DNA of 64,000 nucleotides, from NCBI GenBank assembly GCA_035545855.1, contig DASZXK010000013.1, forward strand, positions 19,090 to 83,089, in the 5' to 3' direction. Position 1 is the first letter of the stretch. Each line of letters begins with the position of its first letter. Positions 18,702-26,357 of this stretch are shown piece after piece. The notes beneath the pieces are model-generated. The model saw nothing but the letters and a program-made list of their open reading frames with translations, was not told the DNA's origin and did no database searches. Origin of the DNA: DASZVB01 sp035545855 (lineage in GTDB: Bacteria > Myxococcota_A > Polyangia > Polyangiales > Polyangiaceae). The position numbers and the translations under genes are program-made.

Positions 18702-19139
18702 ATGTTCAACAAGATCCTCGTCGCCCTCGACGCTTCCGAACGGGCTCCGGCCGTCTTCGAGGCCGCGATCGGCGTGGCGAAGATGGCCGGGGCCCGCCTG
18801 TACGTCCTGCGCGCCGTGACCGTCCCGCCGGAGTTTCCCGCGGCGGCCGCGGGTAGCGCCGCCGACCCGCTCGTCGCGCGCATGGCGTCGCAAGCGATGC
18901 AGGAGCTGACCCAGATCGTGGCTGGCGCCCCCGACGACGTCGCGGTTCAGCCGCCGATGGTGAAGCTCGGCACGCCCTGGAAGGCGGTCCTCGAGGCTGC
19001 GGACGAGCGGGACGTCAATCTGATCGTGATCGGAAGTCACGGCTACCACGGCTGGGATCACGTGCTCGGGACGACGGCCGCGAAGATCGTGAACACCTCC
19101 AAGCGCCACGTTCTCGTCGTCCACGGTCACGAAGCGTGA
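18702..19139 (+). CDS. Universal stress protein (UspA family)
   Basis: 145 residues, starting 12 bp after the pump gene and so likely in the same operon. Single Usp domain: ILVALDASE at the N-terminus, and IVIGSHGYHGWDHVLGTTAAKIVNTSKRHVLVV near the C-terminus, containing the G-x2-G-x9-G(S/T) ATP-binding pattern in degenerate form. Such proteins bind ATP or act as stress-response chaperones in the cytoplasm. Its link with an efflux pump suggests a shared stress stimulus. Confidence 0.9.
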   Translation: MFNKILVALDASERAPAVFEAAIGVAKMAGARLYVLRAVTVPPEFPAAAAGSAADPLVARMASQAMQELTQIVAGAPDDVAVQPPMVKLGTPWKAVLEAADERDVNLIVIGSHGYHGWDHVLGTTAAKIVNTSKRHVLVVHGHEA

Positions 19140-19162
19140 GCGCGCGGCCGTCGGGCGCTCAC
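19136..19162. terminator. Bidirectional stem-loop between convergent genes
   Basis: GTGAGCGC (19136-19143) pairs with GCGCTCAC (19155-19162) over an 11-nt loop. It overlaps the stop codons of both convergent genes. No T run, so it may act with Rho or as a 3'-end stabiliser. Confidence 0.45.
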
Positions 19163-20055
19163 CCGAGCACGGTCACCCGAAGCTTCGCGGCGAACCCCGC
19201 GGGGGTCTTCGTCGAGGCGAGGAGCGGCGGCATGCCGCCGGTGTGCGCCGTCGCGTCCGCGGCGTTGGTCGTGTCCTTCCCTCCGTGAGCGTCGTACGGC
19301 GCCGTGGTGTAGACCTCGGCCGTGACGTCTTCGGGGAAGTAGAGCTGGGAGGTGACGACCGACGTCGGCGTCAGGTGCACCTTGAAGTGAACGTGAGTCG
19401 TGCGCCCGGGGTACCAGCCCGGGTAGATCGTCCGGAAGGTGACGCGCCCGTCGGCTCCGGTGATCTGGGTTCCTCGGAGCGCTCGCTCTCCGGTCGTGTC
19501 CAGGCCCCCGAGCTGTCCGGGGAAGCCCGAGTAGACACCCGCGGCGTCGCAATGCCAGACGTCCACGGCTGCGTCCGCCACGGGGCTGCAGTCCCGTGCG
19601 CGCACCACCTCGATCTCGAGCTCGAGCGGCGCGCCGGGTTTCCCTTCCGTGATGTCGGAACGGAGGAGCCCGAGGTCCAGGTAGTAGGGGCCCTCCGTTT
19701 CCTGCGGATAGAGCGCGCACACGGTCGTGTCGGGCCCGCCGCCGCTTCCGCCCGCGCCGCCGCTTCCGCCCGTGCCGCCGTTGCCGACCGTGCCGCCCCC
19801 CGTTCCGCCGTCTACCGCGCCGGCGGCGCTCCCGTCGCCGGCGTCCCCGCCGCCGCTGTTCGCACCGCCGTCGTTCGCACCGCCGTTGCCCGCGCCGCCG
19901 TTGTTCGCGCCGCCGTGCTCGTCGGCTTGCGTCGGCTCGAAGCCGCCGGTGCTGGCGCCGCACGCCGCTGCCCACACCGCGCCGAGAGCGCCGTGGAGCG
20001 TGTCGATCACGAAGCGACGACGAGTCGCGGGGCGTTCGAAAGGACTCTGGGCCAT
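19159..20055 (-). CDS. Exported lipoprotein intradiol ring-cleavage dioxygenase
   Basis: 298 residues. ATG 20055 has GGAGGAG four bases upstream. The leader has ATRRRFVIDTL then a hydrophobic run and lipobox WAAAC (Cys near residue 33), suggesting Tat export and lipid anchoring. A Gly/Asn/Ala linker of about 85 residues (GGANNGGAGNGGAND and similar) follows. The C-terminal 180 residues match the non-haem Fe(III) intradiol dioxygenase fold: EGPYYLD, DVWHCDAAGVYSG, and YPGWYPGRTTHVHFKV with the Tyr, His and His ligands, then SQLYFPED. Relatives cleave catechols; in this secreted, single-domain form the substrate is unknown, and aromatic or plant-derived compounds are possible. No catechol-pathway genes are nearby. 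Confidence 0.85.
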   Translation of the reverse strand: MAQSPFERPATRRRFVIDTLHGALGAVWAAACGASTGGFEPTQADEHGGANNGGAGNGGANDGGANSGGGDAGDGSAAGAVDGGTGGGTVGNGGTGGSGGAGGSGGGPDTTVCALYPQETEGPYYLDLGLLRSDITEGKPGAPLELEIEVVRARDCSPVADAAVDVWHCDAAGVYSGFPGQLGGLDTTGERALRGTQITGADGRVTFRTIYPGWYPGRTTHVHFKVHLTPTSVVTSQLYFPEDVTAEVYTTAPYDAHGGKDTTNAADATAHTGGMPPLLASTKTPAGFAAKLRVTVLG

Positions 20056-20211
20056 GACTCCTCCTCCGGGCAGGGCGATCTCATCCTGCGATGGGGGAGA
20101 GTGCATCGTCCATCAACATGTCCTGCGAGGCGCCGTGAAGGCCACCTACATGGTGCGCACGCAGAGCCGTGCCTCGCCGGCGAGGACGGCCAGCAAATCC
20201 GCGCGGGTGGA

Positions 20212-20236
20212 GAAGGTATACTTTAAGTATACCTTC
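20212..20236. promoter_or_regulatory. Perfect AT-rich palindrome, probable operator
   Basis: GAAGGTATACTT and its exact reverse complement AAGTATACCTTC flank a single T: 12-bp arms, 25 bp in total, in an otherwise very GC-rich region. It lies between the divergent dioxygenase and LamG lipoprotein genes and contains TATACT, a good -10 hexamer. No T run follows, so a repressor or activator site is more likely than a terminator. No regulator gene is adjacent. Confidence 0.6.
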
Positions 20237-20252
20237 GCGAGCGCGCGTCGAG

Positions 20253-20258
20253 TACACT
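20253..20258 (+). promoter_or_regulatory. Possible -10 box of the LamG lipoprotein gene
   Basis: TACACT lies 11 nt before ATG 20270. A 17-bp spacer would place its -35 region inside the right arm of the palindrome at 20212-20236, as expected if that palindrome is an operator. Confidence 0.35.
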
Positions 20259-20269
20259 CCCGCTCAGGG

Positions 20270-21934
20270 ATGCGCCTCTCGGCCGTGCACGTCGCATGGA
20301 CCGCGCTGGTCAGCGCGTGCTCGGTCTACGACTCGTCGTTGCTCCACGAGTCGGCGTCCGGAAGCGCCGGATCCGGCGACCAGGGCGGAACCGGGGCGGA
20401 GGGCGGTTCGGCGAGCGACGGAGGCACGGGAGCCGGAGGCGTCCTCGGCGGGAGCTCCGGAGGCGTCTCCGGGACGAGCGGCGCGGGTGGAACGCTGGCG
20501 GCTTCCGGCGGGGACGGCACGGAGGACGCGAGCGTCGGTCCGCCGGGCGATGCGAGCGTCGCCTCCGACGGGTCGACCGGGGGCGGCGTCGCCACGGGTG
20601 GCTCGACCGGATCGGGCGGGAGCGCCGGTTCGGGCGGCGTCGCGAGCGCCGGCGGAAATGCCGGGTCCGGCGGGACTCTCGCTGCCGGTGGAGGCGCAGG
20701 CGGCCCGGGCTCGGACGCCGGCTCACCGACATGCACGGATCAGGCCCAGAACGGCACCGAGACCGACGTGGACTGCGGCGGGACGTGCGGCGGCTGTCCC
20801 ACGGGAAAGAAGTGCAACGGCGCCTCCGACTGCGCGAGCGGGGTCTGTCGCGGGACGTGCGCCGCGGCGACCTGTTCCGACGGTGTGAAGAACGGCGCCG
20901 AGACCGGGATCGACTGCGGCGGAAACCCGTGCCTGCCGTGCGGGTTCCGGAAACCGATCACGATCCACGGCGCGCAGGTCACCGCGGATCTCGTCGACTT
21001 TCCCCTGCTGGTCGTCCTGTCCGACGCCGACCTGGCGGCAGGGACCCGCGCCGACGGCGCCGACCTCGTGTTCCGCGATGCGTCCGGCACGGCGCTGGAT
21101 GTGGAGGTCGAGAGCTTCGTCCACGCTTCGGGTCGGCTCCTGGCCTGGGTGCGGGTTCCGGTGCTGCCGGGCGGCGTCGATACCACCCTCTATCTCTACT
21201 ACGGTGACGCGACGAACCACTGGACGACGCCGTCCGGGGTGAACCCCACCGGAGTGTGGAAGAACGGGTACTCGCGCGTCTGGCACATGCAGGACGTCCT
21301 GAACCTGAAGGACTCGAAGGGGACGGGCGACGCGACGAACAACGGCGCGACCAACGTCACCGGCTTGATCGGGGGCGCGGCCTATCTCGACGGCACGGAC
21401 AACCTCTACGCCGCGCACGCCGCCATCGACGGAACGAGCTTCACGGTCTCCATCTGGTCGAAGCGCGCGGACGTCTCCGTGGACCGGTGCATGATGGCGC
21501 AAGGGCGCATCTCGGCCGCCCCGGGCACGCGCCAGATGTTCCACCTCTGCTACGAGCAAGACGGAAGTCCGGCCATCAACAATCACCTGCGGTTCGGCTT
21601 CTGGGGAGACGATCTGCTCTCCACGAACGCGTACACGGACACGACGAACTACGAATACTGGGTCGGGACGTACGACGTCGCGAACGACGCGCGGGCGCTC
21701 TATCGGAACGGCGCCTCGGAGGGCAGCGGCAAGAGCGGCGGGAGCCTCGGGACGGGCACGGATGCGCTCGAGTTCGGGCGACGCGTCTACTTCTGGGACT
21801 ATCAGTGGAAGGGAAACCTCGACGAGATCCGCATCTCCACCGTCGCGCGTTCCGCGGCGTGGATCGCCGCCGAGTACGAAAACCAGCGTGCGGGCTCCAC
21901 GTTCCTGACGGTCGGCGCGCAGCAGGCGTTGTGA
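20270..21934 (+). CDS. Lipoprotein with cysteine repeats, DUF2341 and LamG/concanavalin-like domain
   Basis: 554 residues. ATG 20270 starts a short lipoprotein leader with lipobox VSAC (Cys near 17). Residues about 25-150 are a Gly/Ser/Ala linker. Two cysteine repeats follow (about 155-225), each of the form C-x2-x-x-NG-x-ETD-x-DCGG-x-C-x2-C. From about 228 a DUF2341 domain is seen (RKPITIHGAQV to LYLYYGD), which in other proteins precedes ligand-binding modules, and about 345-554 is a LamG-like jelly roll (AAYLDGTDNLY, FTVSIWSKRADV, NLDEIRISTVARS). It is a surface-anchored, probably carbohydrate- or protein-binding protein. Divergent from the dioxygenase around the palindrome. Confidence 0.82.
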   Translation: MRLSAVHVAWTALVSACSVYDSSLLHESASGSAGSGDQGGTGAEGGSASDGGTGAGGVLGGSSGGVSGTSGAGGTLAASGGDGTEDASVGPPGDASVASDGSTGGGVATGGSTGSGGSAGSGGVASAGGNAGSGGTLAAGGGAGGPGSDAGSPTCTDQAQNGTETDVDCGGTCGGCPTGKKCNGASDCASGVCRGTCAAATCSDGVKNGAETGIDCGGNPCLPCGFRKPITIHGAQVTADLVDFPLLVVLSDADLAAGTRADGADLVFRDASGTALDVEVESFVHASGRLLAWVRVPVLPGGVDTTLYLYYGDATNHWTTPSGVNPTGVWKNGYSRVWHMQDVLNLKDSKGTGDATNNGATNVTGLIGGAAYLDGTDNLYAAHAAIDGTSFTVSIWSKRADVSVDRCMMAQGRISAAPGTRQMFHLCYEQDGSPAINNHLRFGFWGDDLLSTNAYTDTTNYEYWVGTYDVANDARALYRNGASEGSGKSGGSLGTGTDALEFGRRVYFWDYQWKGNLDEIRISTVARSAAWIAAEYENQRAGSTFLTVGAQQAL

Positions 21935-21961
21935 CGCGGGAGCCGGCGCTCGAGCCCGCGT
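21934..21961. terminator. Possible stem-loop between convergent genes
   Basis: ACGCGGG (21934-21940) pairs with CCCGCGT (21955-21961), loop 14 nt and itself partly self-complementary. It joins the stop codons of the lipoprotein and MscS genes. No T run. Confidence 0.35.
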
Positions 21962-22833
21962 TACGCGGCGCGCTGCGAGAGCGCGGCGACGACGGGCGCG
22001 TCGAGGTGTAGATCCACCTGCGGGAACGCCATCCGGATGCCATGGTCGTGGAGGGCGTGGAAGAGCGCCTCGCGGACGGCCGCGCCGTGCGGCCGCAAGA
22101 GCCAGGGGTCCTCGATCCAGACCGAGACCTCCCACTCGACGGCGGACTCCCCGAGCTCGTTCAGGAGAACGAGCGGGTCCTTGGCGCGCGAACGGAACGG
22201 GAGGTCTCGCGCCGTCTCCTCGATCACCTTCCGCACCGCGCGCTGATCCATGTCGTACGCGACGCCCACGAGCACGCGGACGCGGCACAGCGTGTCGAGC
22301 AGGGTGTAGCTCCGCACCGTCGCCTGGACCAGCGTCGAGTTCGGGACGATGAGCACCTCGTCGTCCCGGGAGCGGACCCGCGTGGAGCGGACGCCCATCT
22401 CGACCACGCGCACCTGCTTGCCCTCGATGTCGAGCACGTCCCCCGGACGGATCGAATGCTCGACGAGGAGGATGATCCCGGAGACGAAATTCTGGGCGAC
22501 GTTCTGCATCGCGAAGCCGATGCCGACGGCGAAGAGGGCGCCGGCGGCGAACAGGCCCCGGAGATCGATGCCCGCCGTCTGCAGCGCCACGGAGAAGCCG
22601 ATGAGCACGATTCCGTAGTGGAGGAGGCGCGTGATGGCGTGGACCGCGCCGCTGTCCGCCGTGCCCGAAAGGGCCCGGTCGATGCCGCGCCGGAGCAAGT
22701 ACGAGAGCAGGTACGCGAAGGCCAGCGTCAACGCGGACGCGATCAGCGTGCCGAGCGTGATGGTGCGTCCGCCGACCTCGAAGAGGCCGAAGTCGATGCG
22801 TTCGGTGACGTGGTGCAGGGGATTCGGGTTCAT
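21961..22833 (-). CDS. Small-conductance mechanosensitive channel (MscS family)
   Basis: 290 residues, ATG 22833 with a strong GGAGGAG ribosome site. Three membrane helices in the first 120 residues (TLIASALTLAFAYLLSYLL; AITRLLHYGIVLIGFSVAL; GLFAAGALFAVGIGFAMQN), the last being the pore helix with its Gly/Ala pattern. The beta domain contains VEHSIRPGDVLDIEGKQ and VLIVPNSTLV, both diagnostic. The C-terminal alpha/beta vestibule is complete. It should release osmolytes on membrane tension. Last gene of the acetyl-CoA synthetase/dehydrogenase strand, 99 bp after the fusion protein gene. Confidence 0.93.
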   Translation of the reverse strand: MNPNPLHHVTERIDFGLFEVGGRTITLGTLIASALTLAFAYLLSYLLRRGIDRALSGTADSGAVHAITRLLHYGIVLIGFSVALQTAGIDLRGLFAAGALFAVGIGFAMQNVAQNFVSGIILLVEHSIRPGDVLDIEGKQVRVVEMGVRSTRVRSRDDEVLIVPNSTLVQATVRSYTLLDTLCRVRVLVGVAYDMDQRAVRKVIEETARDLPFRSRAKDPLVLLNELGESAVEWEVSVWIEDPWLLRPHGAAVREALFHALHDHGIRMAFPQVDLHLDAPVVAALSQRAA

Positions 22834-22932
22834 CGCTCCTCCGAGGAAAGGAGCGAGTATCGCACGGAGTTCCGCGTCAGCGCGCGACCGGCGGCGGCCC
22901 GCGACGTCCAGGGCGAGGCGGTGGCACTTCGG

Positions 22933-24903
22933 TCAGCCCCCCTCGACGAGCAGGGGCGACACGGCGCGGGTCTCGTCGAACCAGACGAACTCGTCGAACT
23001 GCCGCGGCAAGCTGGCGCGGAAGTAGTGACTGGCGCGCTCCGTGTCCGGCCGATAGACGACGCCGATGGCTCGCTCGAGTCGCGATTCGAGCAATTCGTC
23101 CCGGACGGCGGCGCGGCGCGGGTTCCGCAGGGGAAGCAGGAACGCGCGCAGCTCGCTCTCGTGGAAGAGGCGTTCGTAGCTCCCGGGAAGGCCGGGTCGA
23201 ACCGTCATGAGCTGCATGGGCTCGTCCCAGTCGTGAGCGGCGGCGACGGTCCCGTGATCCGTGCCGAAGCCGACGATGTACGCGCCGTCGCCGAACCGAG
23301 CGCGGCAGAGCTGTCCGACGTTGAGCTCGTCTCGCTCGCTCATCTCCGTCGCGAGCGCGTCCCCCACGTGGGAGTTGTGCTCCCAGACGATGCCCCGGGA
23401 ACCGGGCCCGTAGAACGAGAACAGCGCTTCCAGCGTGTCGAACATGTGGGAGTCCCGGAGGTTCCAGGACGCGACGGACCCGTAGTACATCGCGCGGTAG
23501 TAGCGCTCGGCGTTCGCGACGACGCGCGCGTTCTGGGTCGCGTCGAAGAGCCGCTCTCCGTCTTTTCGCGCGTAGTCGAGCCTTCGCTCGAGGAGATTCT
23601 TCAGGATGGACACGACCGCCGTCTCGGCCTCCTCGTAGCGTCCTCGGAGGACGGCGCGGCCATAGGCCGCCGGATCCCGTTGCCAGGGAGTGAGGAGGCC
23701 GTATCGGGCGCGCGCGACCCGGGCGGCGTCCGGATCCACGTCGTCCAGATACGTGAGCACCGCGGCGATGGACGTGAAGAGGCTGTAGAGGTCCAGCCCG
23801 TGGAACCCGGCGCGGCGCCGGCGATCGGGCTCCTTCGCGTTGTGCGCGCGGAGAAAGCTCGTGAACTCGGCCACTTCCCGGTTCCGCCACATCCAGGTGG
23901 GGAACCGGGAGAACGGCGTGAAGTCCGGGCGCTTCCTCGGGGGATCTCCCATCACGTACTGGTCGATCGTCGCGGCGTCGGGCCAGTCCGCCTCCACGGC
24001 GACGAAATCGAACCCGCGCTTCTCGATGAGCGCGCGAGAGATGCGGGCTCGCATCCGGTAGAACTCGCTGGTCCCGTGCGTGGATTCTCCGAGCAGCACG
24101 AGCTTCGCGTCCCCGATCCGTTCGAGGAGCGCATCGACGGAGGCGGGCTCCGCGGACTCCACGGGCTCGGCGGCGTCCCGGAGGAGTGACCGCAGGGCGG
24201 CTTTCTGGGCGGCCGAGCCGGAGAGGGTCACGCCGGTCTTCGGCGACGCGATGCGCGGCGAGTCGGCCCAGCCCTGTTCGCCGATGAGCGGCACGAAGCG
24301 CACGTCCCCGAGCGACTCTCGCCGGTAGTGGTCGTCGGCGTCCCGCACGATCCGGACGAGCTCCTGCGACGACTCGTCCCCCACGGGAATGACGAGCCGT
24401 CCGCCGATGGCGAGCTGATCCAGGAGCGCCTTCGGCACGTCCGGCCCCGAGGCGGCCACGGCGATCGCGTCGAAGGGCGCGTGCTCCGGCCAGCCGAGGG
24501 TGCCGTCGCCGAGGAGGACGCGCACGTTGTGATGGCCGAGCCGCGGGAGGCGTTCGCGGGCTTGCTCCGCGAGCTCCGGCACGCGCTCGACGGTGAACAC
24601 CTCCCGGGCGAGGTGCCCGAGGATGGCGGCGGCGTAGCCGGATCCCGTTCCGATCTCGAGGACCCGCTCGCCGCCCCGGAGCCCGAGCGCCTGGACGGTG
24701 AGGCCGACGATGTACGGCTGCGAGATCGTCTGACCGGAGGCGATCGGGAGCGCCACGTCCCGGTACGCGAATTCCTCGAGTCCGGGCGGCAGGAACGCCT
24801 CGCGCGGAACGCTTCGGAACGCCTCGAGGACACGCGGGTCGGAAATGCCGCGAGGCACCAGATGCCGATCCACCATCCGGGAGCGTTCGAGTTGCCTGGC
24901 CAT
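22933..24903 (-). CDS. Fusion: protein-L-isoaspartate O-methyltransferase + erythromycin-esterase-like hydrolase
   Basis: 656 residues, ATG 24903 behind AGGAAGGG. Residues about 1-210 are a PCMT domain: MVDRHLVPRGI, DVALPIASGQTISQP, and the SAM motif VLEIGTGSGYAAAIL (81-95). It should methylate isoaspartyl residues in damaged proteins. Residues about 240-656 are an erythromycin-esterase-family domain: LVLLGESTHGTSEFY (about 269), FVAVEADWPD, and later VWEHNSHVGDA and DEFVWFDETRAV. The second domain hydrolyses macrolactones in EreA/EreB, but many family members have unknown substrates, so resistance should not be assumed. Both active-site motif sets are intact and there is no frameshift. The gene lies 51 bp after the acyl carrier protein gene. 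Confidence 0.9.
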   Translation of the reverse strand: MARQLERSRMVDRHLVPRGISDPRVLEAFRSVPREAFLPPGLEEFAYRDVALPIASGQTISQPYIVGLTVQALGLRGGERVLEIGTGSGYAAAILGHLAREVFTVERVPELAEQARERLPRLGHHNVRVLLGDGTLGWPEHAPFDAIAVAASGPDVPKALLDQLAIGGRLVIPVGDESSQELVRIVRDADDHYRRESLGDVRFVPLIGEQGWADSPRIASPKTGVTLSGSAAQKAALRSLLRDAAEPVESAEPASVDALLERIGDAKLVLLGESTHGTSEFYRMRARISRALIEKRGFDFVAVEADWPDAATIDQYVMGDPPRKRPDFTPFSRFPTWMWRNREVAEFTSFLRAHNAKEPDRRRRAGFHGLDLYSLFTSIAAVLTYLDDVDPDAARVARARYGLLTPWQRDPAAYGRAVLRGRYEEAETAVVSILKNLLERRLDYARKDGERLFDATQNARVVANAERYYRAMYYGSVASWNLRDSHMFDTLEALFSFYGPGSRGIVWEHNSHVGDALATEMSERDELNVGQLCRARFGDGAYIVGFGTDHGTVAAAHDWDEPMQLMTVRPGLPGSYERLFHESELRAFLLPLRNPRRAAVRDELLESRLERAIGVVYRPDTERASHYFRASLPRQFDEFVWFDETRAVSPLLVEGG

Positions 24904-24954
24904 CGATTCACCCTTCCTCGTTCGAACGGGAGAGCAGTTTCCGCGCCCCGAGGT

Positions 24955-25209
24955 TCACTTCTCCTTCGAGAGGCGCGCTTCGAGCTCCCGCACGGCGCCG
25001 TCGACCGTGAAGAACTTGGGTAGCTCCCGCTCCGGGATGTCGACGCCGAGCGCGTCGTGGATCGCGAGGACGAACTGATTCAGATCCATGGAGTCCACGT
25101 CGAGCGCTTCGCGCACGTCTGCCTTCGGGTCGAGGGTGGCGAGGTCCGCTTCGGGCGCGATGCGCGCGAACGTCCGGAGCACCAGCGTACGGATTTCTTC
25201 TCGGGTCAC
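24955..25209 (-). CDS. Acyl carrier protein in an alpha-keto acid dehydrogenase operon
   Basis: 84 residues, GTG 25209 overlapping the E2 stop codon by 4 nt (GTGA). It is an acidic four-helix carrier protein with the phosphopantetheine Ser40 in DVDSMDLNQF and a typical ALGVDIPERELPKFFTVDGAV second half. The active form would carry a 4'-phosphopantetheine arm added by a phosphopantetheinyl transferase encoded elsewhere. Translational coupling to the lipoyl E2 suggests the acyl group made by the dehydrogenase may be handed to this carrier, but that is inference; it could equally be structural or serve the ligase. Confidence 0.85.
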   Translation of the reverse strand: MTREEIRTLVLRTFARIAPEADLATLDPKADVREALDVDSMDLNQFVLAIHDALGVDIPERELPKFFTVDGAVRELEARLSKEK

Positions 25210-26357
25210 AGCGCCTCCGGCTTTTCCAGGTTCTCGGCGATCCGCGCGAGGAAGAGCGCGCCCTCGTGTCCGTCCGTCGCGCGGTGGTCGGCGGCGAGGG
25301 AGAGGTGGACGACGGAGCGCGGAGCCACGGCGCCGTCCACCACCCAGGGACGGAGGAGGATGCGTCCGAATCCGACGATCGCGAGCTGGGGCGGGTAGAT
25401 GACGCCGAGCACGCTCTCCGTGCCCCGATCGCCGAGGCTCGTCACCGTGATGGTGGGGTCGGACATCTCGCTGCTCCGGAGACCGGACGCCCGCGCGCGA
25501 GCGACCAGGTCGCGGAACGCATGCATCAGCTCGACGAGCGAGAGTCGATCGGTGTCGCGAATCGCAGGTGCGACGAGGCCGCCTCCGCGGAGCGCGACGG
25601 CGGCGCCCACGTGGATCCCGGAGCTCGGAGTCGCTCGTCCGTCCATCCAGAACCCGTTGAAGGCCGGGAACTCGCGGAGGGCGAGCGCCACGGACTTGAG
25701 GAACGCGACCCCGGGGATGATCCGGTCGGGGACCTGCGCCGCTTCGTTGAATCGCTCGATCCAGGAGAGCAGCGGCGTCACGTCCACGGTGTGATTCACG
25801 TAGTAGTGGGGGATCTCGCGCTTCGAGCGGGCCATCGCCGCGGCGATGGCGTGTCGCATCCGGCTTCGAGCGTCCTCCGGGGCCCGAGGGACCGCCCCCT
25901 CCACGTCCTCCAGCGTCACCGCGCCTCCCGGGCCCGTTCCCGCGACGGATGCCGGATCCACGCCGAGCTCCGCCGCTCGTTTCCGCGCCGCGGGCGAGAT
26001 CCGAGGAGGGGCTTCGGGTTTCGCGGGGGCCGGCGTCGGTGGGACGGGCACCGGTGCGGCGTCCGTCCGTGACGGAGCGGGCGCCGGGGCTGCCGAGGGC
26101 GCGGGTGCGGCCGGCGTGGCTCCGTCCTCCTGCAAGATCGCGAGGGCCGTTCCGACCGGCACCTTCGTGCCTGGCTCGACGAGGAAGCGTTCGACCACGC
26201 CGCTCGTGAACACCTCGACCTCGATGATGCCCTTCTCGGTCTCCACCTCGGCGATGATGTCGCCGCGCGACACCCGGTCGCCCGGCTTCTTGAGCCATTC
26301 CACCAGCGTTCCGGCGTCCATGTCTGCGCCGAGCGACGGCATGCGAAACTCAGCCAT
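25206..26357 (-). CDS. Dihydrolipoamide acyltransferase, E2 of an alpha-keto acid dehydrogenase complex
   Basis: 383 residues, ATG 26357 overlapping the E1beta stop by 8 nt. One lipoyl domain (about 2-76) with the lipoylated Lys in VETEKGIIEV; an Ala/Pro linker; a peripheral-subunit-binding domain (about 119-155, RISPAARKRAAELGVD); and the catalytic trimer-forming domain to the end with the active-site motif DHRATDGHEG. All functional residues are present. It transfers the acyl group from E1 through lipoamide to CoA (or another acceptor). A gene for E3 (dihydrolipoyl dehydrogenase) is absent from the cluster, so the complex must borrow one. Confidence 0.93.
   Translation of the reverse strand: MAEFRMPSLGADMDAGTLVEWLKKPGDRVSRGDIIAEVETEKGIIEVEVFTSGVVERFLVEPGTKVPVGTALAILQEDGATPAAPAPSAAPAPAPSRTDAAPVPVPPTPAPAKPEAPPRISPAARKRAAELGVDPASVAGTGPGGAVTLEDVEGAVPRAPEDARSRMRHAIAAAMARSKREIPHYYVNHTVDVTPLLSWIERFNEAAQVPDRIIPGVAFLKSVALALREFPAFNGFWMDGRATPSSGIHVGAAVALRGGGLVAPAIRDTDRLSLVELMHAFRDLVARARASGLRSSEMSDPTITVTSLGDRGTESVLGVIYPPQLAIVGFGRILLRPWVVDGAVAPRSVVHLSLAADHRATDGHEGALFLARIAENLEKPEAL

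Noticed and set aside
20723..22288. Long antisense frame (over 500 codons) opposite the DUF2341/LamG gene
   Set aside because: It is a mirror of GC-biased codon positions: Arg/Val/Pro-rich, no motif, and it spans two real genes.
22042..24189. Long antisense frame (over 700 codons) opposite MscS and the PCMT fusion
   Set aside because: Composition is Glu/Arg/Val-rich in the pattern of an antisense frame; the opposite strand has clear conserved domains.
22933..24190. Macrolide resistance gene
   Set aside because: The erythromycin-esterase-family domain is broad and mostly uncharacterised; fusion to PCMT argues against a simple resistance role.
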